Origin: Asparagopsis taxiformis
Taxonomy: Eukaryota > Rhodophyta > Florideophyceae > Bonnemaisoniales > Bonnemaisoniaceae
Direction: 5' to 3'
Assembly: GCA_030407315.1 (NCBI GenBank)
Contig: JALQPE010001907.1
Span: 1 to 64,000, forward strand
DNA length: 64,000 nt
Made by a program: the position numbers and the translations under genes. The notes under the pieces are model-generated. The model worked only from the letters and a program-made list of their open reading frames with translations. It searched no databases and had not been told where the DNA came from. The first letter of the stretch is position 1, and each line of letters begins with the position of its first letter. Positions 1 to 11,800 of the stretch are shown piece after piece.

Positions 1-305
1 CGACGTCCACTTTCTCTAGTACGTTCGGCGGAATACTAGGACCCGACATCCACTTTCTCTAGTACGTTCGGCGGAATACTAGGACCCGACATCCAATTTC
101 TCTAGTACATTCAGCGGAATACTAGGACCCGACATCCAATTTCTCTAGTACATTCAGCGGGATCCTAGGACCCGACATCCACTTTCTCTAGTACGTTCGG
201 CGGAATACTAGGACCCGACATCCACTTTCTCTAGTACGTTTGGCGGAGTACTAGGACCCGACATCCAGTTTTTCTAGTACGTTTGGCCGGATACTAGGAC
301 CCGAC
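1..305. repeat. 43-bp tandem array, left edge of foldback
   Basis: About seven head-to-tail copies of a 43-bp unit containing CTAGTACGTTCGGCGGAATA followed by CTAGGACCCGACATCCA. Copies differ by a few substitutions, for example GGATCC in place of AATACT in one unit. The window begins inside the array, so its true length is unknown. The array at 12606-12830 is the inverted counterpart. Confidence 0.9.
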
Positions 306-1110
306 ATCCAGTATACAATATATCAGCAAAAACCCGGAGGGAAGAAATTACAGCGGATGGTAAATTAAGGGCCCATATCGGACCGTATTTTATTCTCTCA
401 TTTACGAAACTGCTCGTATACAATACGTCTCTCTAGAATAGGAAATACATATCTGGTCAGAATAGGAAATAAATACCCGGTTAGAATAGGAAATACGTAT
501 CAAGCCAGGATACGGAATATGTATCCAGCTAGAATATGGAATACGTATCCAGCCAGAATACAAAATACCTGTCAGCATACCGTCGATCACCCATCTCCCT
601 CACTATCGCGTTCTCCCTACCATCCGAACGCCATGCACCACCATCCGCACATACTTCAAGAACCCTCACGACCTAGATTACAAAAAATCTGCTCCTTCCC
701 AATACCATCCCCGCTTTCCTCGACACCACCCCAGCCCATTAAATCATCAAGACATGAAACACGAACATGGTCAGCAAAATCTTACACGACTTGAAACCCA
801 CTCTTACTTCTATCGTATGCCTGAAAATATACACATACCAGAAACACCTCACAGCTTCATTCCCCATCTTCCTAGATCCCTTCTTCACTCTCCCTGAGTC
901 CTGCCATTCCTGCTTCACCACTCCTGCATCACATACACAACATCAACCCCACAGTCAGATTCAAAAGCAACGCTTACCACGCCAGATATCTTAGAAAATC
1001 CCTTACTTACCTCTCATCCATCCTACACACAATACAAACCATGATCCAAAAACCTTGCAATGAATAATCAAAGTCAGCAGTCCATATCTTCGCAAAACAA
1101 GTCTTGGCGC
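306..1110. repeat. Outer inverted arm, left
   Basis: Reverse complement of about 11800-12605. Matching landmarks are the TATACAATATATCAGC block (309 versus 12590), the GGGCCCATATCGGACCGTATT block (369 versus 12530), and a 24-bp minisatellite (ATCCAGCCAGAATA core, 495-565, versus 12355-12440). The arm is C/A-rich and G-poor. ORFs inside it are not supported as genes. Confidence 0.8.
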
Positions 1111-2450
1111 TCAATGAAACTTACCTTCTGTCATCACCATTCCAGCATCACCTGCATAAAATCGAAATCAACCACAACAGTCGGACTCAAACCCACATGT
1201 CCCTCTCAGCATACTCTCAAAACTTCCGCACTTTCCTTCGCTCGACACAATACGCACCATGACTGGATAAGCTTCCAATGAATAAATATCGCATTAACTG
1301 CAATAGTCAGATTCGAAACAAACACTTCTCTCGATGCATACCCTCAGAACTCACTTACTCTCGTTTCATTCTACACACAATACATACCAAAAGTCGAAAA
1401 TCTCACAACCAACAAATGAAGTCAACATTCCGCATCTTCGCACCACCGGACTGCGCGCTAAATGCAACTTACCTTCCGTCATCACCATTCCTGCATCACC
1501 TACAAAAAATCGAAATCAACAACAACAGTCGGACTGAAAACCCATGCTTCCCTCGCTGCATACCCTCAGAACTCACTTACCCTCGTTGTATCCTGCACAC
1601 AATAGAAACCATAAGTCAAAAATTGTACAAAAAAATGTAGTCAGCATTCCATATCTTCGCGCAACTTAACTAGGCGCTCAATGTAACTTACCTTCCGTCA
1701 TCACCATTCCAGAATCACCTACACAAAATCAACATCAACCACAGCAGTCAGACTCAAAACCCACATTCCACTCACTGCACCCCTCAAATGCTCACCTACC
1801 TCTTTCCACCCTTCAGCAAATATGCACCATGACTCACTAAGCTCCCAATAAATAAATATTGCATAAAAGACGACAGTCACATTTAAAACAAACACTTCCC
1901 TCGCTTCATACCCTCAGGACGCACTTAACCTCTTCATCTCGTTGCATCATACAAACAATACAACCAATAATTCACAAATCGTGCAACGAAAAAATGTAGT
2001 CAGCATTCCATTTCATCGCGAAACCCGTCTTTCAGCTCAATGAAACTTACCTTACTTCATCACTATTCCTGCACCACCTATACAACATCAAAATGAACCA
2101 GAACAGTCAGACTAAAAACCCATGCATCCCTTATTGCACACCCGCGAGACTCACTTACTTACCTGCCTCCCATGGTTCACAACATGCAAACCATGACTCA
2201 CGAAGCTTCTAATGAATCAATATCGCATCAACGACAACAGTACGACTCAAAACACACACGCTTCCCTCGCTGCATACTCTCCAAACTGGCATACTCACCG
2301 TCGTTCTATCCTCTACACCAAACAAAGGAAACACGACCAAAGAACCTCAGCCAGTGACGGCGGAGAAGTGGAATTCCACAGGTTAACCTGCGGCGTCGAC
2401 TGGACAGCTTTCAACGTCAGCTTAAGTCCTGCTGTGCATACTCCATATCA
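1111..2450. repeat. Degenerate C/A-rich tandem repeats
   Basis: A block containing CATCACCATTCCAGCATCACC recurs at about 1131, 1478, 1697 and 2054. It is followed each time by a related stretch ending in CTCAGAACTCACTTACC-like sequence. Unit length is irregular, roughly 200-350 bp. One unit has an inverted partner near 11762-11850. No coding evidence. Confidence 0.6.
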
Positions 2451-2849
2451 TCGCCGGTATTGAGATTAATAATGGCCCAAGCCATGGTCTCTGAACTCCC
2501 GAATGATGAGATCCGGATCGAGAACATCGGAATGGTATAATCATATATATCACAATCCATTTGCTTCCCTTAAATGATCCCTGTAATATCCACTGTAAAG
2601 CACAAACTTATTCCATGAAGTTCGCAATTAATATAATTTTATTATTTCAAATGAATTAATTGAAAATCCATCTCCCACGGCGGTCATTCATCCTTCCAAG
2701 CGCACGTTGCCAGCAAAATGTGTGACCTAGCGGTGATGATTGATCGCTCAGGCACATTCCACCATTGGGCTGCCAGAAGTGAGCACAAAACTGATACCCA
2801 CAAAACCACGAGAACATTACAAACGAGGTCTCGAACGCACATTTGGAGT
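2451..2849. other. AT-rich spacer without recognisable features
   Basis: Unique AT-rich DNA between the outer repeats and the inner arm, with no inverted partner that I can find on the right side. No gene, RNA or transposon terminus recognised. Confidence 0.4.
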
Positions 2850-5040
2850 ACAATATAAATACTATACAACAAACTCTACTCGCTATCTCAGACGACGCGG
2901 CTCACAAGTGGCGTAGTCCCAATTTTCCGTAACGCCTTTCCTGATGCTTAAAAGTAAAAAACACGTCAAAACGTATATCAGAAATGAGTGCGAGAGTTTT
3001 CTGCACAGGAGATGCTGAGCCACCAAATTGATTTTTCGGAAATTTTAGAATTTCTGGGCTGGCCAGCAATGCAATCGAGCTGGACATCCACCGGACGTCC
3101 ATTTCAGGTTGATCGTGAGAGAGTAGGGCGGGACCATGATGAAACAAGGACCAAGACCTGTCCCTGACGTGTTGAGCCTGAAATCGACCCTTCGTAAGAC
3201 GCGATTTTGGCTTACAGTTAGTGCTTACAGAAGCCAGTGATGACCCCGGTCGGGGCAGCAGCCGGTTCCTGGGGCCGTTGTGGCCAAATTAGACACCTTG
3301 ATTTGAATTGAAATTTGGGCTATTCTCAAAAACATGCACATGTGAACATGTTTTTGAGATGGGGGTCTGCCGTACGGCACAATCGACCCGCCCAAATCGA
3401 TGATTTTTCACAATTTTTTTCTGCCCGAAATTTTAGAATTTCTGGGCTGGCCAGCAGTGCAATCGAGCTGGACATCCACAGGACGTCCATTTCAGGTTGG
3501 TCGTGTGCTGCCCACATCCATGCATTGCAGCAACTAAGCAGGCGGGCTCACTACTCATACAAAGTGCACGGAATATGAGTAACGTGATGTGTGAGTGTTG
3601 TTTGTCGTGAGGATGTAAGGTGGGACCATGATGAAACAGGGAAAAAGATGTCTCCCTAGCATAACTTGGGCTTGAAGCCTGGAATCGACCCTTCGTGAGA
3701 TGTGCTTTGCTTACAGTTGGTGTTACAGAAGCCAGTGACGGCCCGGCCGGGGCAGCAGCCGGTTCCTGGGGCCGTTGTGGCCAAATTAGACACCTTGATT
3801 TGAATTGAAATTGGGCTATTCTCAAAAACATGCACATGTGAACATGTTTTTGAGATGGGGGTGTGCCGTACGGCACTTTCGACCGCCAAATCGATATAAT
3901 TTTGCAATTTTTTTCTGACTGAAATTTTAGAATTTCTGGGCTCGCCAGCAATGCAATTGAGCTGGACATTCACCGGACGTCCATTTCAGGTTGGTCGAGT
4001 ATTGCACATGGATACAGTTTTGCAGCTATTTCTCAGCCCAACATTTTAGAATTTCAGGGCTGACCAGCAATGTAACCGAGCCGGACTTCCACTGGACGTC
4101 CATTTCAAGTTAGGCTAGTGCTGCACATTTGCTCGCATCGCAGCAACTAAGCAAGTGTTGACAGCACCGAGATGCCATGCAGACAAGGGGGAATCGGCTG
4201 CAAACGGCTTCCCTGGTCGGCGGCTGGATGTCTGGATGTGAATGGCTGCAAGCATGGAAATCTTGCTACCGCACAGCGCATACACACTGCAGCAGCACAT
4301 CACTGACGCATGCGAAAGTTGGGTGCTGCAGTGCGTGGTTGTTTGTGTGTTTGTGTGTGTTGTGTGTGTGTGTGACGAACCTTGTGGTATCCCTAGGCGT
4401 GCACTGGTTCAAAAAGTTTGGACTGCCCCATCGGTCGTACTTTGGCGCATTTACATGCATCGGAGAACGACCAAGGAGGTAGAGCAGCAATCGCTGTTGG
4501 CTGAGCGTCCAAACTGGAGGGCTTGGGGCAATGGTTCTATAGCAGTCATTTATAGGACGCCCACCGTTGATGACTGAGATCCACGGTGGGTTTAGTATTC
4601 ATGGTGTTGTCCTGCATTGGCGGACGTCGAAGACGAGTACTTCCAGTGAGCGTCCAAGGTGAACAGCTCAGCAGAGGATTATGATGTGGATGTGAAGGCA
4701 TGGATGAGGCCAGCAGGAACGTTTCTGCAAGATGGGCGTGAGTGGGTAAGTGAGCGGGGAGGGGCCGCTCGGGGCGCTTGGTAGCTTCTGGGGCCGTTGT
4801 GGCCAAATTAGAATCAAGCCTATGTCCGGCGGACGTCCTGAATTGCTTTATTTTTTTGGCTATTCTCAAAAACATGCACATGTGAACATGTTTTGAGATG
4901 GGGGTGTGCCGTACGGCACTTTCGACCGCCCAAATCGATGTATTTTTGCATTTTTTTTCTGACTGAAATTTTAGAATTTCTGGCTCGCCAGCAATGCAAT
5001 TGCGCTGGTCATTCACCGGACGTCCATTTCCATTTCAGAT
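2850..5040. repeat. Inner inverted arm, left
   Basis: Reverse complement of about 7640-9810, starting at the GACGACGCGG block (2891 versus 9770). Inside are repeated modules: each carries GAAATTTTAGAATTTCTGG, a CCGGACGTCCATTTCAGG end (about 3090, 3480, 3975, 4095, 5020) and, in three modules, a hairpin plus a short palindrome. A (GT)n microsatellite lies at about 4338-4373, with (CA)n opposite at 8300-8340. ORFs such as those at 4177-4577 occur as mirror copies in both arms and are not credible genes. Confidence 0.85.
3325..4919. repeat. Three copies of a hairpin plus palindrome module (left arm)
   Basis: Stem CTCAAAAACATG, loop containing the palindrome CACATGTG, and stem CATGTTTTTGAG occur at 3325-3358, 3821-3854 and 4865-4897 (last copy one T shorter). 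Each is followed about 10 nt later by the palindrome GTGCCGTACGGCAC (3863-3876, 4906-4919; shortened to 12 bp at 3368-3379). Mirror copies lie in the right arm. Confidence 0.85.
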
Positions 5041-5269
5041 CTACTGGTTGCACTAGGCCTGAAAGTGTTTCTGGATAGGGCCGAATAACGACCTGGGCAG
5101 CACGCACTGCGTAAGATGATCTGTGTGATGCAGACTGCAAGGATTTCTATGGTGATTCTGGCTGGGGAATGTGGTAAGCTTGATTGTTGCGTGGCTTTGT
5201 ATCTCCTTGCCTGCCATTTTGCTTGGATATTTACACGAGCGATCAAACCGAAGACGCCGACTCGGCACA

Positions 5270-5471
5270 ACTACCAACTCTCCTAGCTTCGAGTCAGCGC
5301 CATCTAATTGCAACTTGTGACACTCAAGACGAATACGTTGTGCTGATCTCTGCAATGAAAATTGAGTTAGTGCTGCAGTTCTTTTGGTCGATGCCAATAT
5401 GCAGGGATACTGTTTACACCTTTTGGGAGTCAAGAAGTTCTCGGATTGCAAATCAAATCAGATCATGGTAG
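5270..5471 (+). pseudogene. Copia RNase H fragment in the foldback core
   Basis: The open frame from 5184 contains an RNase H-like stretch of the copia type: a SQRHLIATCDTQDEYV block followed by LISAMK, matching the conserved Ser-x-x-x-x-x-Ala-x-x-x-Thr-x-Glu-Tyr-x-Ala pattern that ends copia polyproteins. Only about 65 codons are recognisable, with no RT upstream and no LTR. It is a fragment carried inside the unique core of the foldback element, probably captured or left from an older insertion. Confidence 0.5.
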
Positions 5472-5479
5472 AATATCTG

Positions 5480-7060
5480 ACTTTTCTCTCTTCCCTTCAC
5501 CACATCTGCATCCGGAGCTGAGCCAAGCTGAGCTGGAGGGAACCCGGCCGCTGACCCCTGTCATTCTCATAAAAATCTTTAATGCAATACTATTCGTGTA
5601 TGGTAATGTAAGTGCTAATGAAAATGTATACAAGTCTAGAATAAACGTTGCAGTGGTTCTTTGTAGCTATCGATACTTGCTAAAAATCTGTAGCTTTTGC
5701 TTCTCGCATGGACGAGTTGCAGTCTTTGTGTTTGTTTCATTTCTGCCACACAACGAGAGGCAATCAGGGTCTGTGTGCACATAGAGAATGATTTAATATA
5801 TGCGCTCATTGCCGTCGTAGATACTTTTAACAATGGCCAGTACGTTTCTCTCGGCCGCCGCCGGGTACGGTCGGACTGAAAGATCGGGGAGATGTGTGGA
5901 GAGTAGTGTTTGGATAGAGACGAACGTTGCGATGGATGGAATGGTGATGATTTCATGCTGAAGCGATGAGAGATGGATGGATATGGTTGAATGAAATCTA
6001 GTATTCCGAAGGAGGCCTTTTCTCGAGGAAGAGGCATTATATTCTCACAAAGCATGTAGATACTGGTTTCCAGTTTGGTATGCTATTGTAGCTCAATTCA
6101 CATCTTATCTACACGTACGTATGGAGAGAGATCCAAGTGTGCGTGGCACAAGTCCAACGGTGAAACAACGCAGTATGAAACTACCACAGATAAGGCGGCG
6201 TACAAAATCCTCGACTCAAGGCAGCTCTCAGGCTTTCGTGAGCACCGACTTCGTTCCACCAAGATGTTGCGGAAATATGTGCTGGTCTAACTTGATACGA
6301 CCATTGGACAGTTTTGCTCTCTAAGCAATGAGCGAAAAATCAATGATTGCGCGTGTCGTCGGTACGGTCTTGTAATGTTGGCTCAACCAATAACATCTAA
6401 CGTTGAGTTATCCACCCTCCGCCGTGTCGTGTCGTAAATTTGCACAGAAAATTTGTTTCAAATCTTTGCTCCAATTATCAGCTCAAATACGGCATTGATC
6501 TCCAGCTTCATCTGGACAGAAACACCGATCGCTCGATGTCTGTCTCAGATAAACCGCAGTCAAACGCCATGCGGAAAGTTTCATCGCTTCCCGTTGCGAC
6601 TGAATCTGCAAACGCCACACAAAAATTTGCCCTTTCCGCGTCCGGAACGAACGCCGACTACATGTCGTCAGGTTCCTGATCGACTGGATCGATGGAGCTT
6701 GCTCTGCAGGAGAGCAGGACAGGCGTTTGTTATGCCTGGACAATTTCCATACCGATCTCCCTTCTTGAGTGCAAAATTACGAGTCTAGAAATTGACCTGC
6801 ATCGGCTGCTGTATCACATCTGTGCTAAGGATTGATGATACCCGTACCGCTGAGAAATTGCAGCTCTGGTAACGTGGGGATGATGTGCTGAACACGCAGA
6901 ACGCTGATCCATAACGGGACTGCTTCATAGGCATAGTACGGAATGTATTGAGACAGCCCAAGCGAATTCAGGAGGGAGCACCAGGGCAGTGCGCGGTGAC
7001 TCAGTAGATACCAGTGGTGAGTGGTCTAAATGGGGCTACACACGAGTTTGTCAATGAACA
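5480..7060. other. Unique core of foldback, nothing recognised
   Basis: Not palindromic with any other part of the window. Short ORFs on both strands (for example 6440-6788) show no motif that I recognise. No RNA gene seen. Confidence 0.4.
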
Positions 7061-7062
7061 GT

Positions 7063-7548
7063 CTAGTTTAGTTTGGAAATGTGTCGGATGGATGGTATGT
7101 TGTAAATGTCGACAGATTTGAGGAAGCGATAGAAGCAATCAGCACCGTGTAGTTGCATCAAGGCTTTAGTGGCCATTGCTAGAGAACTTTCTCCAATGCC
7201 CTTATTGCAGGATGGGCAGAAAACCCGGCCGGCTTCGAGATTGAAGAATTCATTGCGCAGATTGAATGAATGCAATTGACGGAGAATGCAGAAGTATACA
7301 ATGGTATCGTTTTGCAGGGTGACGTAGGGGAAACATGTTGGGCTTGTTGGAAATGCTGAGAGCGATGATGAGATCCAGTCGTTTCCGTCGTAGATGGCAG
7401 TGCTTATTTTCTGCACGGCTAGCTTGTCTGCTGGTGACTGGGCGGTATTGGCGTACGATGAAGCGGGACTGGTGGTGTTTAAATGACATTTTTTGTTTGA
7501 AGATGGATGTATGTGTGCGACTAGAATGTAGTAAGAGCATGAAAATGT
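7063..7548 (-). CDS. Unidentified ORF fragment in foldback core
   Basis: A minus-strand frame open for about 160 codons with no upstream ATG before the stop near 7550; the first alternative start is at 7416. The composition is protein-like and includes a CPSCNKG cysteine pair. I do not recognise the family. It sits just inside the right inner arm of the foldback element and may be an exon of a captured gene. It could also be a chance frame. Confidence 0.3.
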   Translation of the reverse strand, partial: TFSCSYYILVAHIHPSSNKKCHLNTTSPASSYANTAQSPADKLAVQKISTAIYDGNDWISSSLSAFPTSPTCFPYVTLQNDTIVYFCILRQLHSFNLRNEFFNLEAGRVFCPSCNKGIGESSLAMATKALMQLHGADCFYRFLKSVDIYNIPSIRHISKLN

Positions 7549-7639
7549 TTATGTTTGATGGGCGTCGCATGTTGGGGGACTTTATGTCGTGTGGGGCAAT
7601 AATGTCTCAGGTATTTGAAGCAGACAGCAATCGCTTGAG

Positions 7640-9810
7640 CGCATATAGACGTCCGGTGAATGACCAGCGCAATTGCATTGCTGGCGAGCCCAGAAATTCT
7701 AAAATTTCAGTCAGAAAAAAAATGCAAAAATACATCGATTTGGGCGGTCGAAAGTGCCGTACGGCACACCCCCATCTCAAAAACATGTTCACATGTGCAT
7801 GTTTTTGAGAATAGCCCAAAAAATAAAGCAATTCAGGACGTCCGCCGGACATAGGCTTGATTCTAATTTGGCCACAACGGCCCAGAAGCTACCACGCCCC
7901 GAGCGGCCCCTCCCCGCTCACTTACCCACTCACGCCCATCTTGCAGAAACGTTCCTGCTGGCCTCATCCATGCCTTCACATCCACATCATAATCCTCTGC
8001 TGAGCTGTTCACCTTGGACGCTCACTGGAAGTACTCGTCTTCGACGTCCGCCAATGCAGGACAACACCATGAATACTAAACCCACCGTGGATCTCAGTCA
8101 TCAACGGTGGGCGTCCTATAAATGACTGCTATAGAACCATTGCCCCAAGCCCTCCAGTTTGGACGCTCAGCCAACAGCGATTGCTGCTCTACCTCCTTGG
8201 TCGTTCTCCGATGCATGTAAATGCGCCAAAGTACGACCGATGGGGCAGTCCAAACTTTTTGAACCAGTGCACGCCTAGGGATACCACAAGGTTCGTCATA
8301 CACACACAAAACACACAAACACACAAACAACCACGCACTGCAGCACCCAACTTTCGCATGCGTCAGTGATGTGCTGCTGCAGTGTGTATGCGCTGTGCGG
8401 TAGCAAGATTTCCATGCTTGCAGCCATTCACATCCAGACATCCAGCCGCCGACCAGGGAAGCCGTTTGCAGCCGATTCCCCCTTGTCTGCATGGCATCTC
8501 GGTGCTGTCAACACTTGCTTAGTTGCTGCGATGCGAGCAAATGTGCAGCACTAGCCTAACTTGAAATGGACGTCCAGTGGAAGTCCGGCTCGGTTACATT
8601 GCTGGTCAGCCCTGAAATTCTAAAATGTTGGGCTGAGAAATAGCTGCAAAACTGTATCCATGTGCAATACTCGACCAACCTGAAATGGACGTCCGGTGAA
8701 TGTCCAGCTCAATTGCATTGCTGGCGAGCCCAGAAATTCTAAAATTTCAGTCAGAAAAAATTGCAAAATTATATCGATTTGGGCGGTCGAAAGTGCCGTA
8801 CGGCACACCCCCATCTCAAAAACATGTTCACATGTGCATGTTTTTGAGAATGGCTCAAAATTCAATTCAAATCAAGGTGTCTAATCTGGCCACAACGGCC
8901 CCAGAAGCCATCCGACGCCCCGAGCGGGGCCATCGCTGGCTTCTGTAAGCACCAACTGTAAGCAAAGCCACATCTCACGAAGGATCGATTCCAGGCTCAG
9001 GCTCAATACGCCAGGGCGAAGTTTTGGTCCTTGTTTCGACATGCTCCCACCCCACTTTCTCACGACAAACACTGCTCATCCATCATGCTGCACATGCTAC
9101 GTGCACTTCGTATGAGCAGTGGGCCCGCCTGCGTGGTTGCTGTAATGCGTAGATGTGAGCAGCATACGAACAACCCAGAATGGACGTCTGGTGGATGTCC
9201 GGCTCAATTGCATTGCTGGCGAGCCCAGAAATTCTAAAATTTCGGGCAGAAAAAAATTGTGAAAAATCATCGATTTGGGCGGGTCGATTGTGCCGTACGG
9301 CAGACCCCCATCTCAAAAACATGTTCACATGTGCATGTTTTTGAGAATAGCCCAAATTTCAATTCAAATCAAGGTGTCTAATTTGGCCACAACGGCCCCA
9401 GGAACCGGCTGCCGCCCCGACCGGGGTCATCACTGGCTTCTGTAAGCACCAACTGTAAGCCAAAATCGCGTCTTACGAAGGGTCGATTTCAGGCTCAACA
9501 CGTCAGGGACAGGTCTTGGTCCTTGTTTCATCATGGTCCCGCCCTACTCTCTCACGATCAACCTGAAATGGACGTCCGGTGGATGTCCAGCTCGATTGCA
9601 TTGCTGGCCAGCCCAGAAATTCTAAAATTTCCGAAAAATCAATTTGGTGGCCCAGCATCTCCTGTGCCGAAAATTCCCGCGCTCACTTGTGATACGTCTA
9701 GACGTGTTTCGCACTTGTACGCATCAGGGAAGGCGTCACGGAAGGTTGAGACTACGCTACTTGTGTACCGCGTCGTCTGAAATAGCGAGTAGTGTTTGTT
9801 GTATAGTTGT
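7640..9810. repeat. Inner inverted arm, right
   Basis: Mirror of 2850-5040, with several percent divergence and small indels relative to the left arm. Minus-strand ORFs here (for example 8094-8492) repeat those of the left arm and are treated as non-genes. Confidence 0.85.
7754..9346. repeat. Three copies of a hairpin plus palindrome module (right arm)
   Basis: GTGCCGTACGGCAC at 7754-7767 and 8793-8806, and a shortened form at about 9291. Each is followed by the CTCAAAAACATG / CATGTTTTTGAG hairpin (7775-7808, about 8815-8848, about 9313-9346). The order is inverted relative to the left arm. Confidence 0.85.
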
Positions 9811-10019
9811 GGAGTATGCGTCTGGTGGTTTGTAAAGCTTGCAGAACGGGATAGGGATGTGGGTGGCTCCATTTTATGAATACATGAATACAAATATTCA
9901 GGGTTGACGAAGCGGAAAGGCATACGCTCATACATGTATGAGTTTGCATAGTGGAGAAAATATTTACATCGAAATTTACATGGAAGAGATGGAGGTTTTA
10001 AGGATGAGGTATGAGGAAG

Positions 10020-10650
10020 AAAATTCTTCTGTGGTATGAGGATGTGTTCTGTGGGGGGTGGATGGAATCTTGGGATGGGATGGTACAGGGGGAAGTGGAA
10101 ATGTACGGAGTGCGGGTTTAGATTGGAGTGTGATTCGGAGAGGAGTGCCGACAAGCATATTATGGGGATTGGGGAGACGCTGCGGGGTGTTGGGGTAGTG
10201 AGGGCGGAGGAGGTGTTTAGGTGGGACCGTAGGAGGGTGCGGTTGAAGGCCCCGAGAGGAGGGGGTTTTAGGAAAGTGAGGAGAAAGAGGTGGGAAGGGG
10301 GGTGGCGTCTGTTCTGGCTGTGGTGAGTGGGGATGTGATGGGAAGAAGAGGGTTATTGTATTTGGGGAGGGAGGAGAGTGGGGGATGGGTGCGAAGTGGG
10401 GGTTGATATGTGGTTCAGAGCGGGGAGGTTTCTGGGGAGACGGCGGGGGAGCGGGAGCGTGGGCCGGTGGTGGTGGTGTATACGGTATCGAAGATGCGGA
10501 TGGCGTGGGGGCATGTAGCAGGTGAGGGAGGGAGGGGTGGAGCAGGTCGAAGAGTAAGCTGCAGGGGAAGTTTGTGGAGAGGGCGAAGGAGATGGGTTGA
10601 AGGTAGAGGAGAGAGGGTATTGAAGAACAATACGTTGCAAAGGTGATGGG
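10020..10650 (+). other. Strand-asymmetric G/purine-rich block
   Basis: About 630 bp in which the plus strand is dominated by G and A with many runs of GGGG. The minus strand therefore yields stop-poor proline/histidine-rich frames (9976-10659, 10353-10640). I read those frames as composition artefacts. The G-runs could form G-quadruplexes on the plus strand. Confidence 0.6.
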
Positions 10651-10929
10651 GGAGAGCATGGTCGAGGGGATAGGGGATGTTTTTCCCTATTCTGAGGTAG
10701 TATGAGGACTGGTTATAAGAAATCTGTACGGTAGAGCAGAAAAGTAGGTATGGAATGGAGGTGTGCACCGTGGAAGCGGAGATAGGTAGCTGAAAATGCG
10801 TTCTAGAGTGGTATTGGGGGTGTTTGAGGTACAGTACGGGGGGGTGAGCACAAATGGAAGGGGGTGTGAGCGAGAGGATGAAAAAATTAAAGACGAAATT
10901 GGAGTCGACCGACAAGGAAAAATAGAGTG

Positions 10930-11280
10930 GTCGCCGTGATGGATGCGGACATCCATGTCGAGCAAGGCGGCAGAAATTTCTGGGGTCGAAATTTTTGAAT
11001 TTCTGAACCGGCGCCCGTCCTAGGTTGACATAGACATGGCGGAAGTCCATCCCGAGGGGGACATCCGTGGTACTAGAAACAATGAATGTCGTCCTAGTAA
11101 TACTAGACGTACTAGACCGCATGGACGTCCGGTTCTAGGCGGGCATCCAAAAATACTGGAGAACATGGACGTCCGCCTAGTAATACTAGGTGTACTAGAG
11201 GTTGTGGACGTCCGCGTCCATTTCCGAGAACACAGACGAATCCCGATAGCGTGGGAGATGGGGGGACGGTGAGGGCAGAG
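10930..11280. repeat. ACTAG / GGACGTCC repeat cluster
   Basis: Repeated GTACTAG and TAATACTAG words alternate with GGACGTCCG palindromes. The stretch GACGTCCGCGTCCA with TTCCGA and ACACAGACG recurs at 12918-12950 near the right end of the foldback. Part of the block (about 10965-11030) resembles the AATTTCTG modules of the inner arms. Confidence 0.55.
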
Positions 11281-11289
11281 AGGTTGCAT

Positions 11290-11800
11290 CCGCCGAATCC
11301 ATCGATTTAATGGCGAGTCGCATCAATGCGCAGAAGAAGAAGATCGCGGAGCTGGAAAAAAAAGTGTTTAGCCAGGCATAGCAAACAAGGCGCTCACCAC
11401 GGAGATAGTTGCGTTGGAGGCTAAGGTGAAACTCTGCAGGCGGAAAATGCCAGCCTACTGCAATTGCGAGAACAGGTAGAATCAGTGATCACGGTGGCGG
11501 TAAGTCGAAAATACAGAAAGGCATTCCTGTGAAATACCTTGGAGTTCTTAGGGCGGTTGAGGAAACCTGACAAAGTGGTGCAAGAACGAGACTATGGAGC
11601 TGGACCCTATAGCGGAACAAACGCAGAGACGTTGGACTGGACGTACCATCGAGGTAGAGCCGGTAGAAGGGAAACTTTGGAGCGAAAACGGTGTAGGATA
11701 GTAAGCAGCGAGGGAAGGTTGGTTTCGGGTCTGACTGTTGTGGTTGATTCCGATATTGTGTAGGTGATGCAGGAATGGTGATGACGGAAGGTAAGTTTCA
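11290..11800. other. Non-repetitive stretch of right foldback arm, nothing recognised
   Basis: Between the ACTAG cluster and the outer arm. A short plus-strand frame (11539-11763) has no recognisable motif. Confidence 0.35.

Noticed and set aside
1..305. CRISPR-like regular array
   Set aside because: The whole 43-bp unit is repeated without unique spacers, in a eukaryotic transposon context.
4338..4373. GT microsatellite (and CA repeat at 8300-8340)
   Set aside because: A simple repeat within the inner arms, with no further significance seen.
4115..8560. Mirror ORFs in the inner arms (for example 4242-4577 and 8094-8492)
   Set aside because: They occur on opposite strands of inverted repeats, lack motifs, and their copies differ by frame-breaking changes elsewhere in the arms.
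9976..10659. Long minus-strand proline/histidine-rich ORFs
   Set aside because: They coincide exactly with the G/purine-rich block; stop codons are rare there by composition, and no domain or start context supports them.
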